Source of the DNA: Amylostereum areolatum
Lineage: Eukaryota > Basidiomycota > Agaricomycetes > Russulales > Stereaceae
DNA: 64,000 nt
Assembly (NCBI GenBank): GCA_012932865.1
Contig: SAXG01000012.1
Coordinates: forward strand, 1-64,000
Direction of reading: 5' to 3'
Under the pieces are notes generated by a model. The model searched no databases, had not been told where the DNA came from, and saw nothing but the letters and a program-made list of their open reading frames with translations. The translations under genes were made by a program, and so were the position numbers. Of this stretch, positions 35,465-47,819 are shown piece by piece (positions within the stretch are counted from its first letter, which is position 1; each line of letters begins with the position of its first letter).

Positions 35465-38400
35465 TCAATCTTGGGCGTGCGCGGTCTCCTCAACAGAAGG
35501 GCAGTCGCACTGTGTTGAGAGTCAGACACCGTGTTCGCGGGAAAAGGGGGGAGTCTTACAATGAGATTGATATCTCCATAAGCTGAATGATCGTTTCGAG
35601 TCAGTTAAAGTTTAGAGTACAGTGGATAGTTCCTGACCATCGTCAACCCTAGAAACGGTCGGCCAGAACTTCTTCTCCTTGAGCCATGGGGCAGGATATA
35701 CAGCGGTTTCGCGGGAATATGGACTGAAGAACCGTAAGTCTGAAAATATGATCGAATCGCGAGGGTATTCACCGGTTCCACTCCGCGTCGGAGACTACGA
35801 CGGTCGATATGGGATGAGGAGCATTCTTCAAAACGTTGTTGTCTCTCGGTTGTTTGCCTGTGATGACGTCTTCTGCCTCCTGGCGAATTTTGATCATTGC
35901 CTCGCAGAAACGGTCAACCTCCTCCAATGTTTCTGATTCTGTGGGTTCGATAAGCATGCAGGTGGGAATTGGCCAAGAGACGGTAGGTGGGTGGAAACCA
36001 TAATCCTGTGTGCATTCAGCATGAATGTGCAGCAGAACCCGGCGTGATCCCTACCTGGAGGCGCTTCGCGAAGTCGGTGACCTTCAAGCCCGCGGCCTTG
36101 TCGAATTCTGCAAAGTCGATCAAAAGCTCGTGGGCCACCCGCCCGTTGGAGTTTTTGAATCGAAGACTATAGTGACCAGCAAGACGATGGGCCATGTAGT
36201 TTGCGTTGAGCAAAGCGATTTTCGACGAGTCGGCCAACCCCTGTCCACCAAGCATCTTGACGTAGGCCCAAGATATGAGCAAGATGGAAGCGCTTCCAAA
36301 TGGAGCGGCAGCGACGGCGTCGATTGCCTTGTTGCCTCCGACGGGGACGATTGGGTGAGTGGGAAGGAACGGCGAGAGATGTTCGGCAACACAGATTGGC
36401 CTGTCATGATGGCGTGAGTTGGATGTACGCACACATAAAGCAGTCACGTACCCGACACCAGGACCACCTCCACCATGGGGACTGTCACACGGTCAGGGGT
36501 GATCACGCAGGTATGCTAGGGACGCACATAGCAGATGTCTTGTGTAGATTCATGTGGCAAACGTCCCCACCGCAGACCGCGGGGTTAGTAAGGCCGATCT
36601 GAGCATTCAAGTTAGCACCTAGGGTGGAACACGGTTAGCGAGACGTGAGGCATATATATTATCGACATATTTACCATCAAGGTAGACCTGGCCGCCGTTC
36701 TGGTGGATGATATCGCAAGCCTAAACTACGAATGAGTATATCAAAATATACGAGGATCGCCGGGCTCACATCCTTGACACCCTCCTCAAAAACGCCGAAA
36801 GTGGATGGATAGGTAATCTGGTAGACCATAAACACCAGGAAAACGCGCGAAGGAAAACGCCGTACCATAAATGCAGCCAGGTTGTCCTTGTGTTTCTCGG
36901 CTTTCGTCTTAAGATCGACGAGATCAAGACTTCCATCGGGCAAACTCTTAACGGGGACAACCTTGAGACCGGCCATTACTGCCGACTGTATGACATTGCA
37001 ATGAGAAGGGGAGAGGAGACAGACGACAAAGGTGCTCACAGCAGGATTGGTACCATGAGCGCTGACCGGGATCAAGCAGATATCACGGTGCGACTCTCCT
37101 CGCGATTCGTGGTACGCTCTGATGACGCTAAGACCCGCGTACTCTCCCGCAGCACCAGAGTTGGGCTGGAGAGAACATGCGTGGAAACCGGTTATTTTGC
37201 ATAGATCAGCCTCGAGCTCCTATGTCCAGAAATGAGAAATGATTCGGGAAACCAGATAAGAATGAATGACCTTGATAACTTGAAGGTAGCCTTCAACTTG
37301 GTCCAGAGGCGCGAAGGGATGCACGGAACTGAATGAGGGCCATGTCAACGGGATCATGCTACTCGTGCTGTTGAGCTTCATCGTGCAACTCCCAAGGGGG
37401 GTCATCGAATGGGCCAAAGACAGATCCTTCGACTGGAGATGATGGATGTAGCGCAGCATTTCCGTTTCCGAGTGATGTTTGTTAAATACGGGATGAGGAA
37501 GGAATTCGGAAGTGCGAACAAGGGACTGAGGGATAGACGGGGTAGTGGCAGGAGTGGGCACCGTGTCCAAGGTGACCGTAGACGCGTGGACGGAAGTGGC
37601 GAAGACGTTGGCGATGCGAAGGAAATCGATAGGGGCCAACGCTCTCAGTCCAATGTAATTCCGACGTGGGTTTCGTCCACCCTACGCAGGTTGACACCCA
37701 GTGCAGCTGCTGCAGAGTGGACCACATCCGCGTTTTTCACGGCAGCTTTGACGTCGAGAGTCAACGTGTCGAAAAATCCATCATTCACCGGTCTTGAAGC
37801 CATGGCCTTCCACAACCGTCTTGAGCAGCTGAGTGAGCCCGTGGACCTTATGCGCGATGCGTCGAATACCCTCGGGGCCGTGGTAAACAGCATACATCGC
37901 CGACATGTTCGCAAGCAGCGCTTGACTGGTGCAGATGTTACTGGTAGCCTTCTCGCGCCGGATATGCTGCTCTCGAGCTGCACCCTACGTCAGAACGAAA
38001 TGCACATGAAAAGATTGGTGAGAGCTAGGACTCACTCTGGAGAGCGAGACGGTACGCCGGTTGTCCTGTTACGTCACGACTGCGACCGATGAGGCGGCCA
38101 GGCATCTTCCGCTTCAGCTTCTCCGTACAGGAGAAGAACGCTGCATGTGGTCCTCCGTATCCTGCGGGAACGCCAAACCTTGCGGAGTTACCTAGTACGA
38201 TGTCCGCTCCCCATTCTCCGGGTGGTTTGAGCATTGCCAAGGCAAGAAGGTCCGTGGCGACGACCGCAAGAGCCCCCGCGGCATGAACCGATTCCGTCAA
38301 CGCCCCGAAGTCCTTGACATTGCCGTCTACGTCAGGATACTGGACGAGAACGCCACATAGGTCCGCGCGGAGGGCTTCATCCTTTAGAGCCAAGGTCACG

Positions 38401-39210
38401 TCTCCAAGTGCAAGGTTGATGCCGAATCCCTTAGCGCGGGTACGGAGTACACTGAGGGTTTGGGGGGAGACTCCAGCATCCACAAAGAACGTTTTCTTCT
38501 TCTGGCCTGAGGCAACGTATGCCATAACCATGCCCTCGGCGGCTGCCGTTGCCTCGTCAAGAAGAGATGCATTCGCGATATCCATTGCCGTCATGGACAT
38601 GACCATCGTTTGGTAGTTCACAAGTGATTCCAAACGGCCTTGCGCAAGTAGGTAAGAATTGTATACGGTACGCGAGACCGAAAGAGCTTACCCTGCGCGA
38701 TTTCGGCCTGGTAAGGTGTATATTGAGTATACCAAGCAGGGTTCTCCATAATCTAAGCGCGATGGTGATCAATGGCATGACTTTAAGGACAGCAGGGTGA
38801 AGCGTACGTTGCGCAAGATCACAGGAGGTACAACAGCATTGTGGTATCCCATGCCAATGTAACTCTTGAACGACTTGTTCGCGCGTCCGAGTGCTTGGGC
38901 CCTCCTGTTCAGCTCCAACTCGCTGAGAGGCTTGATAGACTCGTCAGTGATGTCACTAGCGGCGATCATGACCTTTAGAGGGACGGTCTCCTGCACGAAG
39001 GCATCCATGGAATCGTAACCCAGTTGCGCGAGCATATACGCGGCCTCGACATTATCGGGGCCGATGTGTCGGTCGGGGAACGTGTCCAAAGGCGCGAAGA
39101 GCGACGGCTGGAGGTTTAGCGGAAGCAAGCCCTCTGTGTGCAACAGACGCTACGCGCAGAGGTCCGCGCGAGATGAGGTGCTTGCTTGCGGCAAGGCGCA
39201 GGGCGGCCAT
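35465..39210 (-). CDS. GLDC: glycine dehydrogenase (decarboxylating), P-protein of the glycine cleavage system, frameshifted
   Basis: The start [20 protein letters not shown] is a mitochondrial presequence. Family blocks run through the gene: [105 protein letters not shown] with the PLP-binding lysine, [10 protein letters not shown], and the C terminus NLI plus [14 protein letters not shown], stop 35465. The enzyme decarboxylates glycine and transfers the aminomethyl group to the lipoyl H-protein in the matrix. Many short introns are present. Frame corrections are needed near 39105 (extra base), 37755 and 37560. GLDC has been noted near HD loci of other agaricomycetes. Confidence 0.93.
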
Positions 39211-39382
39211 GGAGTAAGGGATGGACAAGGAGAAAGCCCGTAGGGCGGGGTAGAGAGCGGGTCTTTGGTCAAGAAAAGGAGAGACATGAGGATATAGACC
39301 TTTTTCTTTCCGTCCACCGAGTCCTTCACCGAGCCTTCGCCTTATCGGCTGTCTTCGCGGGAGCCCGACGCGTCAATTAAAT

Positions 39383-39400
39383 CACGTGACACGAGCCAAT
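39383..39400. promoter_or_regulatory. CACGTG E-box and CCAAT box upstream of glycine dehydrogenase
   Basis: CACGTG (39383-39388) and CCAAT (39396-39400) lie about 175-190 bp upstream of the GLDC start. They match bHLH and HAP-complex sites by sequence only. The rest of 39211-39620 shows no gene. Confidence 0.3.
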
Positions 39401-39620
39401 CGCCAAAAACCCAACCGTGAAAATCTTTTCCGGGATCAAGCGTGCGCTGTGTAAATCTTTTTCTGCTTACGAGCATCACATCACGTCCCTATCTGCTACA
39501 GTCGTACCCGAGCAATCCAGACTCACAGGGACTGTGTCACAAAACGTAAAATATCACGGCACAGGTGACAGAACGTAGGCAGTGCTGCCATTGTACAATG
39601 TACATGTATCCCAGAATGAT

Positions 39621-42237
39621 TCAGGGCATCAGAGCCAAGCTATCCGTGTATGCGTGCCGTAGGAAGACGATCACGCCCTCGGACCATTTCCTACAAACCA
39701 AACGGTTGTTGTGAGAACGGCAGTAGTAGCAGCGAGCGGACGCAGTAGACCACTCACGCAGGTTCTTCAAAGGTTGTGTCATGACTAGTATGAATTCCGT
39801 CCTTCTCGATCTCCTTTGCAACGATGCGCATGGCATCCCTGGCCGTGCGCGCAGCGCCGATCTTCTCTTCGTAAAACTCAGCGGTGTACAGCAGTCTTGT
39901 GACAGGGTGTGTTTCTAGCGAGACAGCCGCCCCTGGTAGGGCAAGTGATTGTAGAAGCGAAGGCTGCTTCCGTAGGACTGAACCGGATCTCACAAGTTCA
40001 TACTGTCAAGTGCTCACGCGTGACGACGTGAGAAGCTGGTATGCATTAGGATCACTCACGACAAACTCGTGGATCGCTTGTGGCGTAGGCAGGAAGTCAT
40101 CAGCTTTGTACAGAGTAAGCTCCAGGAAGGATAACGTCTGGTGATAGTGAGGTGAGCGACGCTCGGTTCGAGTCTTTGAAACGAAGAGACGCATACCGCT
40201 TGTAGAAGGAATCTCTATGCCACCTGTCGTGATAAGATCGTCAAGCTTGCTGGATATGAAGTCCAAAAGGCCGATGACGGATTTCCAAAAGTCTTGCCAA
40301 TGATATTCTAGAGGGTGGTTGAATATCAGATCACTTCCAGAGCAATTCTTGTACCAACCAAGGCGTGTACGAGCGCTTTGTAGATGCCAGATGACACTGT
40401 GGCAAGTTCGAATACAAGTTCTGCACAAGGATCAGTAAGGATCCAGCCTTGTGTGCCCAACAATACGTACATGTACAGGTTTACCTCCAAGCGCCTGTGT
40501 AGATTGTGACGTAGCCAGAGAACACAACAATCCAAGATAGAGCATACAGGTGGTCGATTCGAAGAAAACGCCGGTAGATGAGGTAGCCTCTGGACTGAAG
40601 TCAGTGTTCCGTGGATACGGTACGGCACCCGAGCTCACCTGTCTGCAAAGACGAATATCCGCCTTGCTTGGTTCGCAGAAGGTGCGCATTAGGGTTTGTT
40701 TTTCCGAGAAGGTCAGCAAGGTGTTGAGCGCGATATTAGCATAAGCAATGGCTCTAGGGGACGATGATGAGGTGGCATGAGACATAAGATAAGACGATAA
40801 GGATATAAGAGTATGTGGTAGAGGCGGGGTAGCACTCGTCTCGGGCTTGACGTCGATGGCAGCTTCAGCAAGAAGGGATGCAAAGACGGGGTTTCGCTGT
40901 GCAAATTCAAAAACGGGAAGAAGGACAACACATGCTTCTATGGGTCTTGTCCGGTACGACTGAGATTCTGGTCTAATGGTGATGTTCATTTGATGGTACT
41001 CACTGACTCTTGAACAGCTCCCTTGCTGGATCGATGGGGGTCGAAGCCAATGCACGATCGGGGCGCAAAGCTGTCAGAAAGGATCCTAGAGTTGATGCCA
41101 TGGTCGGCGGAGAGTCGTCGGAGATGTGCTGGTATGCTCTAAGGACCTTTGTCAGGGCAGGCTGCTACGCACCAGTGCAAGACAGTCTTACCTTATCGTG
41201 GCAGTTGCCGCAAAGTTAGCAGTCCAGGAGATTTTACGCATGAAAGGCAACCTCAGGAGTGTCGGCTATGCGTTGGAGGTACGGGTTCAGTTTTGCTGCA
41301 TCCGTTTTGTGGAAGTTGGCCAGCAATGCGAGCAAGAGCAATGCTTCGAAAGAGTACCTTTCCGTTTCACGAGATGTCGCTACCTAGTCGCAAAACTAAA
41401 TGGACATGGAACGTTGCAACGTGTGAACGTACGCACCGAGATAATAGATGGAAACAGGTCACGGCGTAAGAAATACGCCCCAGGACTCAGCTGGTTAATG
41501 CCTGCCATGAACACGATAGCGAGTTGGAGAACCTGGTGACGAAGAGTAGCTGGAACCACGAGTAACATGATGAGTACCCATGAGATATATGAAGACAGAC
41601 AACATACCGGGGGCAGCCTCGTCGCCCAAAATCTCTTCGATCATGGTCGCAAAGTCCTGTTATCTCCAAATTCATCTCACGTCGCGATTCGAGTTATCAG
41701 ATAATTACGCACCATGAACCACTCATCGCTCTCATTGACGCCGCCAGCAAACATTTCCATTACCTCCCAGCCAGCCAAGTCGTGCTTGCTGAGGAGGCTT
41801 CGGCTCATAACGAAAAGGACTTCCACTGCATGTTCCTTCTTGATATCATCATATCCATCCGATTGCGCATGTTTCAAGCATGCCAAGAAAAGTGCATTCA
41901 GGGATGGCTACTAGACACGGAGGATGAGAAGCGTTTAGTATATTGCCTCGCGTAACTAAACCTGACCTTCAACTGGCCCATGCAGTCATCCTTCGTGAGG
42001 AGATGGAGCCTGTCTGTAAGGTACTGGCGGTCCACATCGAGAGATAGAAATTCGTCCCAGAACTGTGATACACTTTGTTTCGGGGCGATCTGGGAAGGTG
42101 AGAACCCCTGTACAGGCAGACCATGTGTGATTTAGCGCCGCAAAGGGATGACAACGTGGCTACAAGCTGACCTGCAATAGTTTGTTAGATGTTGCGATGA
42201 ATTTTGATACATATGTTACAGAGTCACGACGATTCAT
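39621..42237 (-). CDS. ARMH3: armadillo-like helical domain protein 3 homologue (C10orf76/ARMH3)
   Basis: Exon 1 encodes MNRRDSVTYVSKFIATSNKL and splices to GFSPSQIAPKQSVSQFWDEF, the family N terminus. Further exons read LTDRLHLLTKDDCMGQLK, ACLKHAQSDGYDDIKKEHAV, SKHDLAGWEVMEMFAGGVNE and IEACVVLLPVFEFAQRNPVF, and the C-terminal DUF1741-like LEYHWQDFWKSVIGLLDFIS. The last exon ends EGVIVFLRHAYTDSLALMP, stop 39621. The human homologue helps maintain Golgi PI4KB function. In fungi the role is unstudied to my knowledge. Exons 41.4-41.0 kb are short and were not fully placed. Confidence 0.8.
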
Positions 42238-42459
42238 CGAGAACTATGTAGGCTAAGGCAGCCTTCGTAGTAGTGGTCAGTACAGAGAACCGCAGCAATG
42301 ATTGCTAGCCTCATTGCCAGCGCCCCGGTGTCGGTCCGCCTCCGCGGTTTTGATCGCCATTTTGAAGTCGAAATGACGTACTCCCTTCCAATGGGCCAAG
42401 ATATGCAGTCTACATAGAGAGCAGGTTAGGTACACATGGGGTCATGCGATGCAGTTGTA

Positions 42460-44509
42460 TTACGATACAGCCTGCGCCATCTCAGTGACCCAGCTCATAA
42501 GCGTCTCTTCCTTCATCTCCACACCCTCCAACTGTCGCTTCACCCCGACAAATGCTTTCCGCCCCCGCCTCGCACCGCGTTCATCGCTATCTTCTGATAC
42601 GAGCTCTTCTGACCCTTCCTGGCCGTCGTCTTCTACGATTCCAGGAAACCCAAAGTGGTCCGCATCTACACGCGGTGCAGCCTCCACCGTGGCAAACGCT
42701 GTTCGAAACAGCACGCGTACGCTCAAGAGGGCCGTGAGTGCACTTGAGCTCGGTTCAATAAGAGGCTTGGTTATCGCCAATTTGGTTGAGCGCGGAGGGG
42801 GTGGTGGACGCTGGGTAGGATGGGCATCTGGGTAAGGTGATGTCGCAGTAGGAAGCGTGACCGTGTCTCCTTGATCAGGGTGCGGTGTTACAGGCTGACT
42901 TGGAAGATGGGTGAGGACATGCACGCGAAGGCGTTCCTTGTGAAGAGACTTTTGGGAGCATGTGTGCCATAAACATGAGTTCTGGTCGGTTTCAGAGTTA
43001 TTGATGTGCTCGAGGACATGGTCGTAAAGATCCCCAGAAGATGCAAAGGGTGTGGCTACGCATCCACCAGAATTCCATTGACACTTGAATCGATCTGGGG
43101 TAGTTTCGTCCATCCGTCGCGCAACGCCGCGCACGATAAACTTCTGCGGAGGCCCTGGCAGAACCATTGCCTGCGCCTGAGGGAACACCAGATTGACATT
43201 CTTGATCACATCGGACGCAACGAGAAGACCACCGTATTGTTCTCCATATGGGGCAAAGAGGTCCTTGTAGAAGGTCCAGAAGTCGACTTGAGTCAGTTCA
43301 CCATCCGCTTGCGCGACAAACATTATCTTCATCCTACATACGTGAATATGAGCCCATGCATATACTCAGAAAAAGATGGTTACGTGCCATTCAAAACATC
43401 GTTGAGGTTCGGGCTGAACGAGGAGCAGGCTCAGCTCTTCCGGTGTAATGCTGTGAGGTTTTTTCCAGACAGCTGCGACAGGTGCAGTAGCCACAGGGGG
43501 GCCAACGTCAATAGTCACATTCTCCAGCAATTGCTCGGAAACGATTTTGGCCACTAGAACTTTGAGAGTACTCGGCATGTCGTCGTGCAGCAAGGAAGGC
43601 CTTCGCCATGGGAGGGGAGGATAAATGCGTGTATAAGTAGTTCAAACACGCGTCAATGAGGGGCTTGTCTGCAAAGAGAGGTAGATAGCGTATAGACGCC
43701 GTGAGTGCCGGCGAGTCCGCGGTAAGGTGCGCCTGGTTGGCTGGGATAGAGAACAGGAGGGTGAGGGAGGTAAGAGACGCTATGATGAGCGACCTATTGG
43801 AGGAATGTCCGGCAAGTCTAAGTAGGGGCTGTAGGGGAAGAGATTCGGGAGGGGAGAATGGTGCTGGAAGCGTCCATGTCGGCGCAATGAATTGCAAGAG
43901 TTCGACGGTATGCAGGAGAAATTCCGTGTTGACGTCTGAGTTCGGTTGAATGTTGTGGAGGGCGGACAGTATGAGGGGTTTCGTCTTCTTGTGAGCAGCC
44001 AGCCCCTCCGCGTTCGGTTCATTGACGGCCGCATTCCGCATCACAAACAGAGCCTCCAGTCCATGTCTCCGCTTTCTCTCCTCCTCAGCCGACAAAGCGA
44101 ACAGGCCGGAAAACTTTGGGTTCTTGTTCTTGCTCTGGGCCGCGAACCACTCCGGCCATTCGAAAAGCGCGTCCGTTAGGCCCGGTATTGAACGGAAGAA
44201 GAACTGTTCGTTGTTGCAAAGGCGGCACAGACGATCGAAGGCCCACGCAATTTCAGAATGGATCCCAGAGCGAAGCGAGAGAAGCATGCGATTATTCGGT
44301 GCTGCCTCGGTGTACCATCCTGGAAAAGCGGGTTAGACGCTTCGGAGGTGTGGATCGTAGCACGGCGCACGTTCGTAATCGTCGGTCACATTGGGGGCTG
44401 GTCGGTGGGCGGCGGCGGCGGCGGCAGGTGGACGAACAGGCGTGGCTTGTGGTTGGTAGTGCATGTTTGCGGTCGTGGCACCGCTTTTGGATGAGAACGT
44501 TGTCATCAT
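42460..44509 (-). CDS. RSC9: Rsc9/ARID2-like chromatin-remodelling subunit with two C2H2 fingers, frameshifted
   Basis: The start MMTTFSSKSGATTANMHYQP is followed by a poly-Ala/Pro stretch. Next is the Rsc9-like armadillo core: RMLLSLRSGIHSEIAWAFDR, LCRLCNNEQFFFRSIPGLTD, RHGLEALFVMRNAAVNEPNA, LLHTVELLQFIAPTWTLPAP. After an intron near 43388-43338 comes MKIMFVAQADGELTQVDFWT. Two C2H2 zinc fingers follow (CQWNSGGC...HVLEH and CLWHTC...HVLTH), then a Pro-rich acidic tail ending TLMSWVTEMAQAVS. It is inferred to be a subunit of the RSC/PBAF-type remodeller. Frame corrections are needed near 44335 and 43520. The segment 44338-44320 cannot be an intron because it is only 19 bp. Confidence 0.78.
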
Positions 44510-44919
44510 CTTGCAGTTGGTCCTGGTAAGGAAATAAGTGAAGCAGGACGCTCTCTCTGAAGAACGGTCATGTGCGAGGCGCGTCAAACGCGTCGCGCTT
44601 ACCCAGGCACGGATTCCTTGTTAGGTTTCTCCCATCTGCCTTGACGAAGCTGCAACCCAGTCTATGTACGATTCATCCAGTGTCCACAACGGTTGTGACA
44701 TGTAAGCAACGGTATACAAGTAAGAGAAGTTTATGTCGAGGTCCACCGCTCCAAGACCGGGCCACCGTACGCGTCCTCGAGATGTAGCTGGTAAGTCGTT
44801 AACAGAAGGCGTACTGGTGTAGATAAATTATCACAAGAGTCCACGATTGGGCGCGATACAGTCCGAAACACAATGATACGGCCAAACGTCCAAGATGGTA
44901 AACAGTCCTTCTATCCAAT
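44510..44919. other. intergenic between Rsc9-like and acyltransferase genes
   Basis: This is promoter space for the Rsc9-like gene and the 3' flank of the next gene. Short open frames here are not supported. Confidence 0.35.
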
Positions 44920-46939
44920 TTATACCAACAGGTCGGTCATCGCTTGCAGCATGTTATCCCAGAAGATGTCGAGAGGCTTGCGCTCGAAGCCATTCTCGTC
45001 ATATCCGAGGCTTACCCACAGCTTTCCAGCGAAGGTGTACCCGAAGAGGAGCATTCCTCCGTGACGCTGGCGCGACCCCGTCGTGAGCGTGTGGAGCTTG
45101 ATCCCCGGAAAAGATGCGTGCTTGTACACAGCGTCCAAGTTTCCAAGCATAGAAAGGCCGAGGAGGGCGGCTGACGGGGGAGGAGGGCACGAAACAGGGC
45201 TAGAATCAGTCTTGGTCGGTTGGGGCGGCGGAAGCCATGTCCCTGCCTCCTTCGCATCGTCTTCGCGCGCCCATGTTCGCGCCTGCTGCCCGCGTTTGAG
45301 CGACATCTCGCGGTTGCGAGAACTGATCAAAGGCGTCTTGGCCGCGCGGAGAATTTGCTCCTTCGAGGAACGGGCACGAAGCCACAGAGTCTTCGACACG
45401 TCGCATGTAGAGGGGATGAAACTCGGAAGAACCACATTGAAATAGCCAACGGCGAGGAACCAGTAGGAGTCGTTGAGCGGGCGCGGGACGAGGCAGGGCC
45501 GGATGTTCATGGCCGCGTACATCATCCTGTAACGTTATTCAGCGCGATTTTCCCATGCAGGCAACCGAGTGGACCGACATGGGTAGCTTCGTCTTCTCTC
45601 GCGGGGGTCATTTTCCCCCAGGCGATGTTACAGATGGCGAATAGAGCGGCAGCAATCGAGACGCCTTCTGATTTGCACTTCTTCAGCATGGCTTTCGTGA
45701 CGTGTTCGTCGAAGGACACCGTGGGCACAACCGTGTGGCGGACCGGGTCTGAGTGTCGAGGGAACGAATGACCGCCCTGTGTGTCGAGATCATTAAAAGC
45801 TTCTGGGGCACAGGCGGGAGGCACTCACGATCTGCTTGCTTTGCGCGATTTGGAAATCCGCGCGACCGACAGCCCGATGAAACGCGCCCTTCGCCGGAGG
45901 AAGACTGTCCTCAACAGAGGACGGGAGCATCTCGGCCTGCATGGGAATAAAATCAAGCAGCCTGCCACGCATCACGTATGGGAGAAAAGACGCACATGGA
46001 CGGAAGCAGGGCGTCCCAGCCGTTTCGTCCACTCATCCACAACAAGCTGCTGCAGTTCTACTTGCGACTTCGGGCTCCCCAATATACCAAAAAAGTCGTT
46101 GGCGAAGGCATGGAGGGCCATCCCATCCCCAATGGTATGAGCCGCGCAGATGAGAAATTCATAGTTGTGGGAGCGCTCGGTGGGGATGGCCTCCTGATGG
46201 GGGGCTTCGATGTCCGTTGGCGTCAAAGGGGGCGATGGTAGGGACTCAATCGTCGTGGGCGTTCGGGATATTATCAGCCAAGAGAGTCGTTCGCTCGAAA
46301 GGGTGCGAGGGCCATTCAAGTACGAGTCGATGAGGTCTAAGCGGCCAAAGCTAAACAGAGATGATCGATCCACGAGTAGGTAACCCACCGTCTTTGGAGG
46401 CATACTTGAACTCTAGATGACGGTCTGCCTCGGACAGAGCGTCCTCGGGCGACAGTGGGGGAGAGTAACTGCAGGAATAAGATGAGAGACCGACATGAAA
46501 GACGTGGATCTGTAAGAGTCTTACACAAATCGGACGTCCTCGTAACCCCGCATAACGACCTGGGACGCTAACAGAGGATGCCGCATGCGCATGATGGACC
46601 ACACAGCACACACTCGCTCCTTGTGCATAAGTCGCTCTGGGGCCCGCAATCCAAGGTGCAAATACCTGGGGAGTGATGTCAAATGGTGCCGATTAATCAT
46701 AACAGTGCGTGGAGGACAAACATGTCGTTCACGCCGATCGCGCGACCGGGGAGATAATACGACAGTTCGCTGTCTCCCAGTTGGCGTTCATATTGAATGA
46801 TACCCTCCTCTCGGGTGTGCAGGACCGACACAAGCTTGCTCTCATCTGATATTCGAGACGCTTCCGCTACATCGCTTTCGCCGTCGGAAAAATCGGGGGA
46901 AGGGAGCGGGGAGAGTGCCAACGTAGGGAGGGGCGGCAT
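44920..46939 (-). CDS. HxxxDG-type CoA-dependent acyltransferase (condensation-like superfamily)
   Basis: The start MPPLPTLALSPLPSPDFSDG at 46939 is followed by QYERQLGDSELSYYLPGRAI. Later exons carry ALSEADRHLEFKYAS, FGRLDLIDSYLNGPRTLSSE, then the catalytic HTIGDG in LICAAHTIGDGMALHAFAND. The second half includes FDEHVTKAMLKKCKSEGVSI, AAALFAICNIAWGKM and AAMNIRPCL, and ends KPLDIFWDNMLQAMTDLLV, stop 44920. The HxxxDG motif and overall plan match alcohol acetyltransferase and NRPS-condensation relatives. The substrate cannot be deduced, and no biosynthetic cluster surrounds it. There are at least five exons, and some junctions are ambiguous. Confidence 0.75.
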
Positions 46940-47819
46940 GGTCAGAAGAGACTGTCCGGCGACAACGACAGGTTGGGGGGTGGCGGGCCTAAGGACGAGC
47001 GTTGTGAGCGATCTTTAAATGGTCATCTATTCGAAGCGCCATATCCTGAAGGGGGAGGGGGGGAGACTTGGTCCGCGAGTGCCAATAACGGTTTCCGTCT
47101 AACCTCTCAGGTCCAGGAGGTATCTCAGATGCACAAAGGAACTGGAAGGGGTCGGATTACATGCGTCCACCTCACCGAAGATGCCCAGATACCGTATAAG
47201 TATCACGAATTCTGTTCCAGGGGAGTGAGAGCGCACCTATATGCCAAAGTTCGGATTGGTGGAGAAGGCCGATGAACATCTATCAGGCAACACGGTCTGC
47301 ACACCCCGGGCGCTCCAAAAGCACGCCTGCTGGTCGGGAGGCGGGTCCTGGTTGGGTCCTGGCCTTAGGCTCCGCGGCGCTGCCACTCAACCCAAATCGA
47401 CCGTCCTATTTTTACGCCATTCTTTTATAGACACTCCAAACTGCTTGACAGTAGGCGCGAAAGTCATCTTCAATAACCCTGATACGGAGAAATCAACGTA
47501 AACCCGGGGAAGTGAGGAGGTAGGTCGCTCGAAGAACCTAGGGACCGCATGGCGGTCGGGCGATAGAAGTTACACGCCGTTGACATTGACGCGTTGACGA
47601 TTAACGGCCGTAGAATGCCGATGTACTATTTATTTAAATAACTAAAAAATAATTCAAGTCGGCGCGTGCTCAAGACATTCCACCCCAGCTCACCACCCGC
47701 TAGACGATGTACTGATGGAAAAGGTTCGATTCGTTCATCCAAAGCGTCTCGTAGATACGCGTAAAATCCGTTCTGTCCTTACTGGCTTGTCCAATCCTGG
47801 ATCTCCCCTGTCTCCCTGT
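46940..47819. other. intergenic, no gene recognised
   Basis: 880 bp of acyltransferase promoter plus the transporter 3' flank. The A/T-rich patch at 47620-47660 holds AAATAACTAAAAAATAATTC. No coding signal is seen. Confidence 0.4.

Noticed and set aside
44320..44338. A 19-bp intron in the Rsc9-like gene
   Set aside because: Too short for any known spliceosomal intron. A pair of indels explains the frame change.
44920..46939. Nonribosomal peptide or terpenoid biosynthetic cluster around the HxxxDG acyltransferase
   Set aside because: Neighbours are chromatin, Golgi and housekeeping genes. No NRPS, PKS, terpene synthase or P450 is present.
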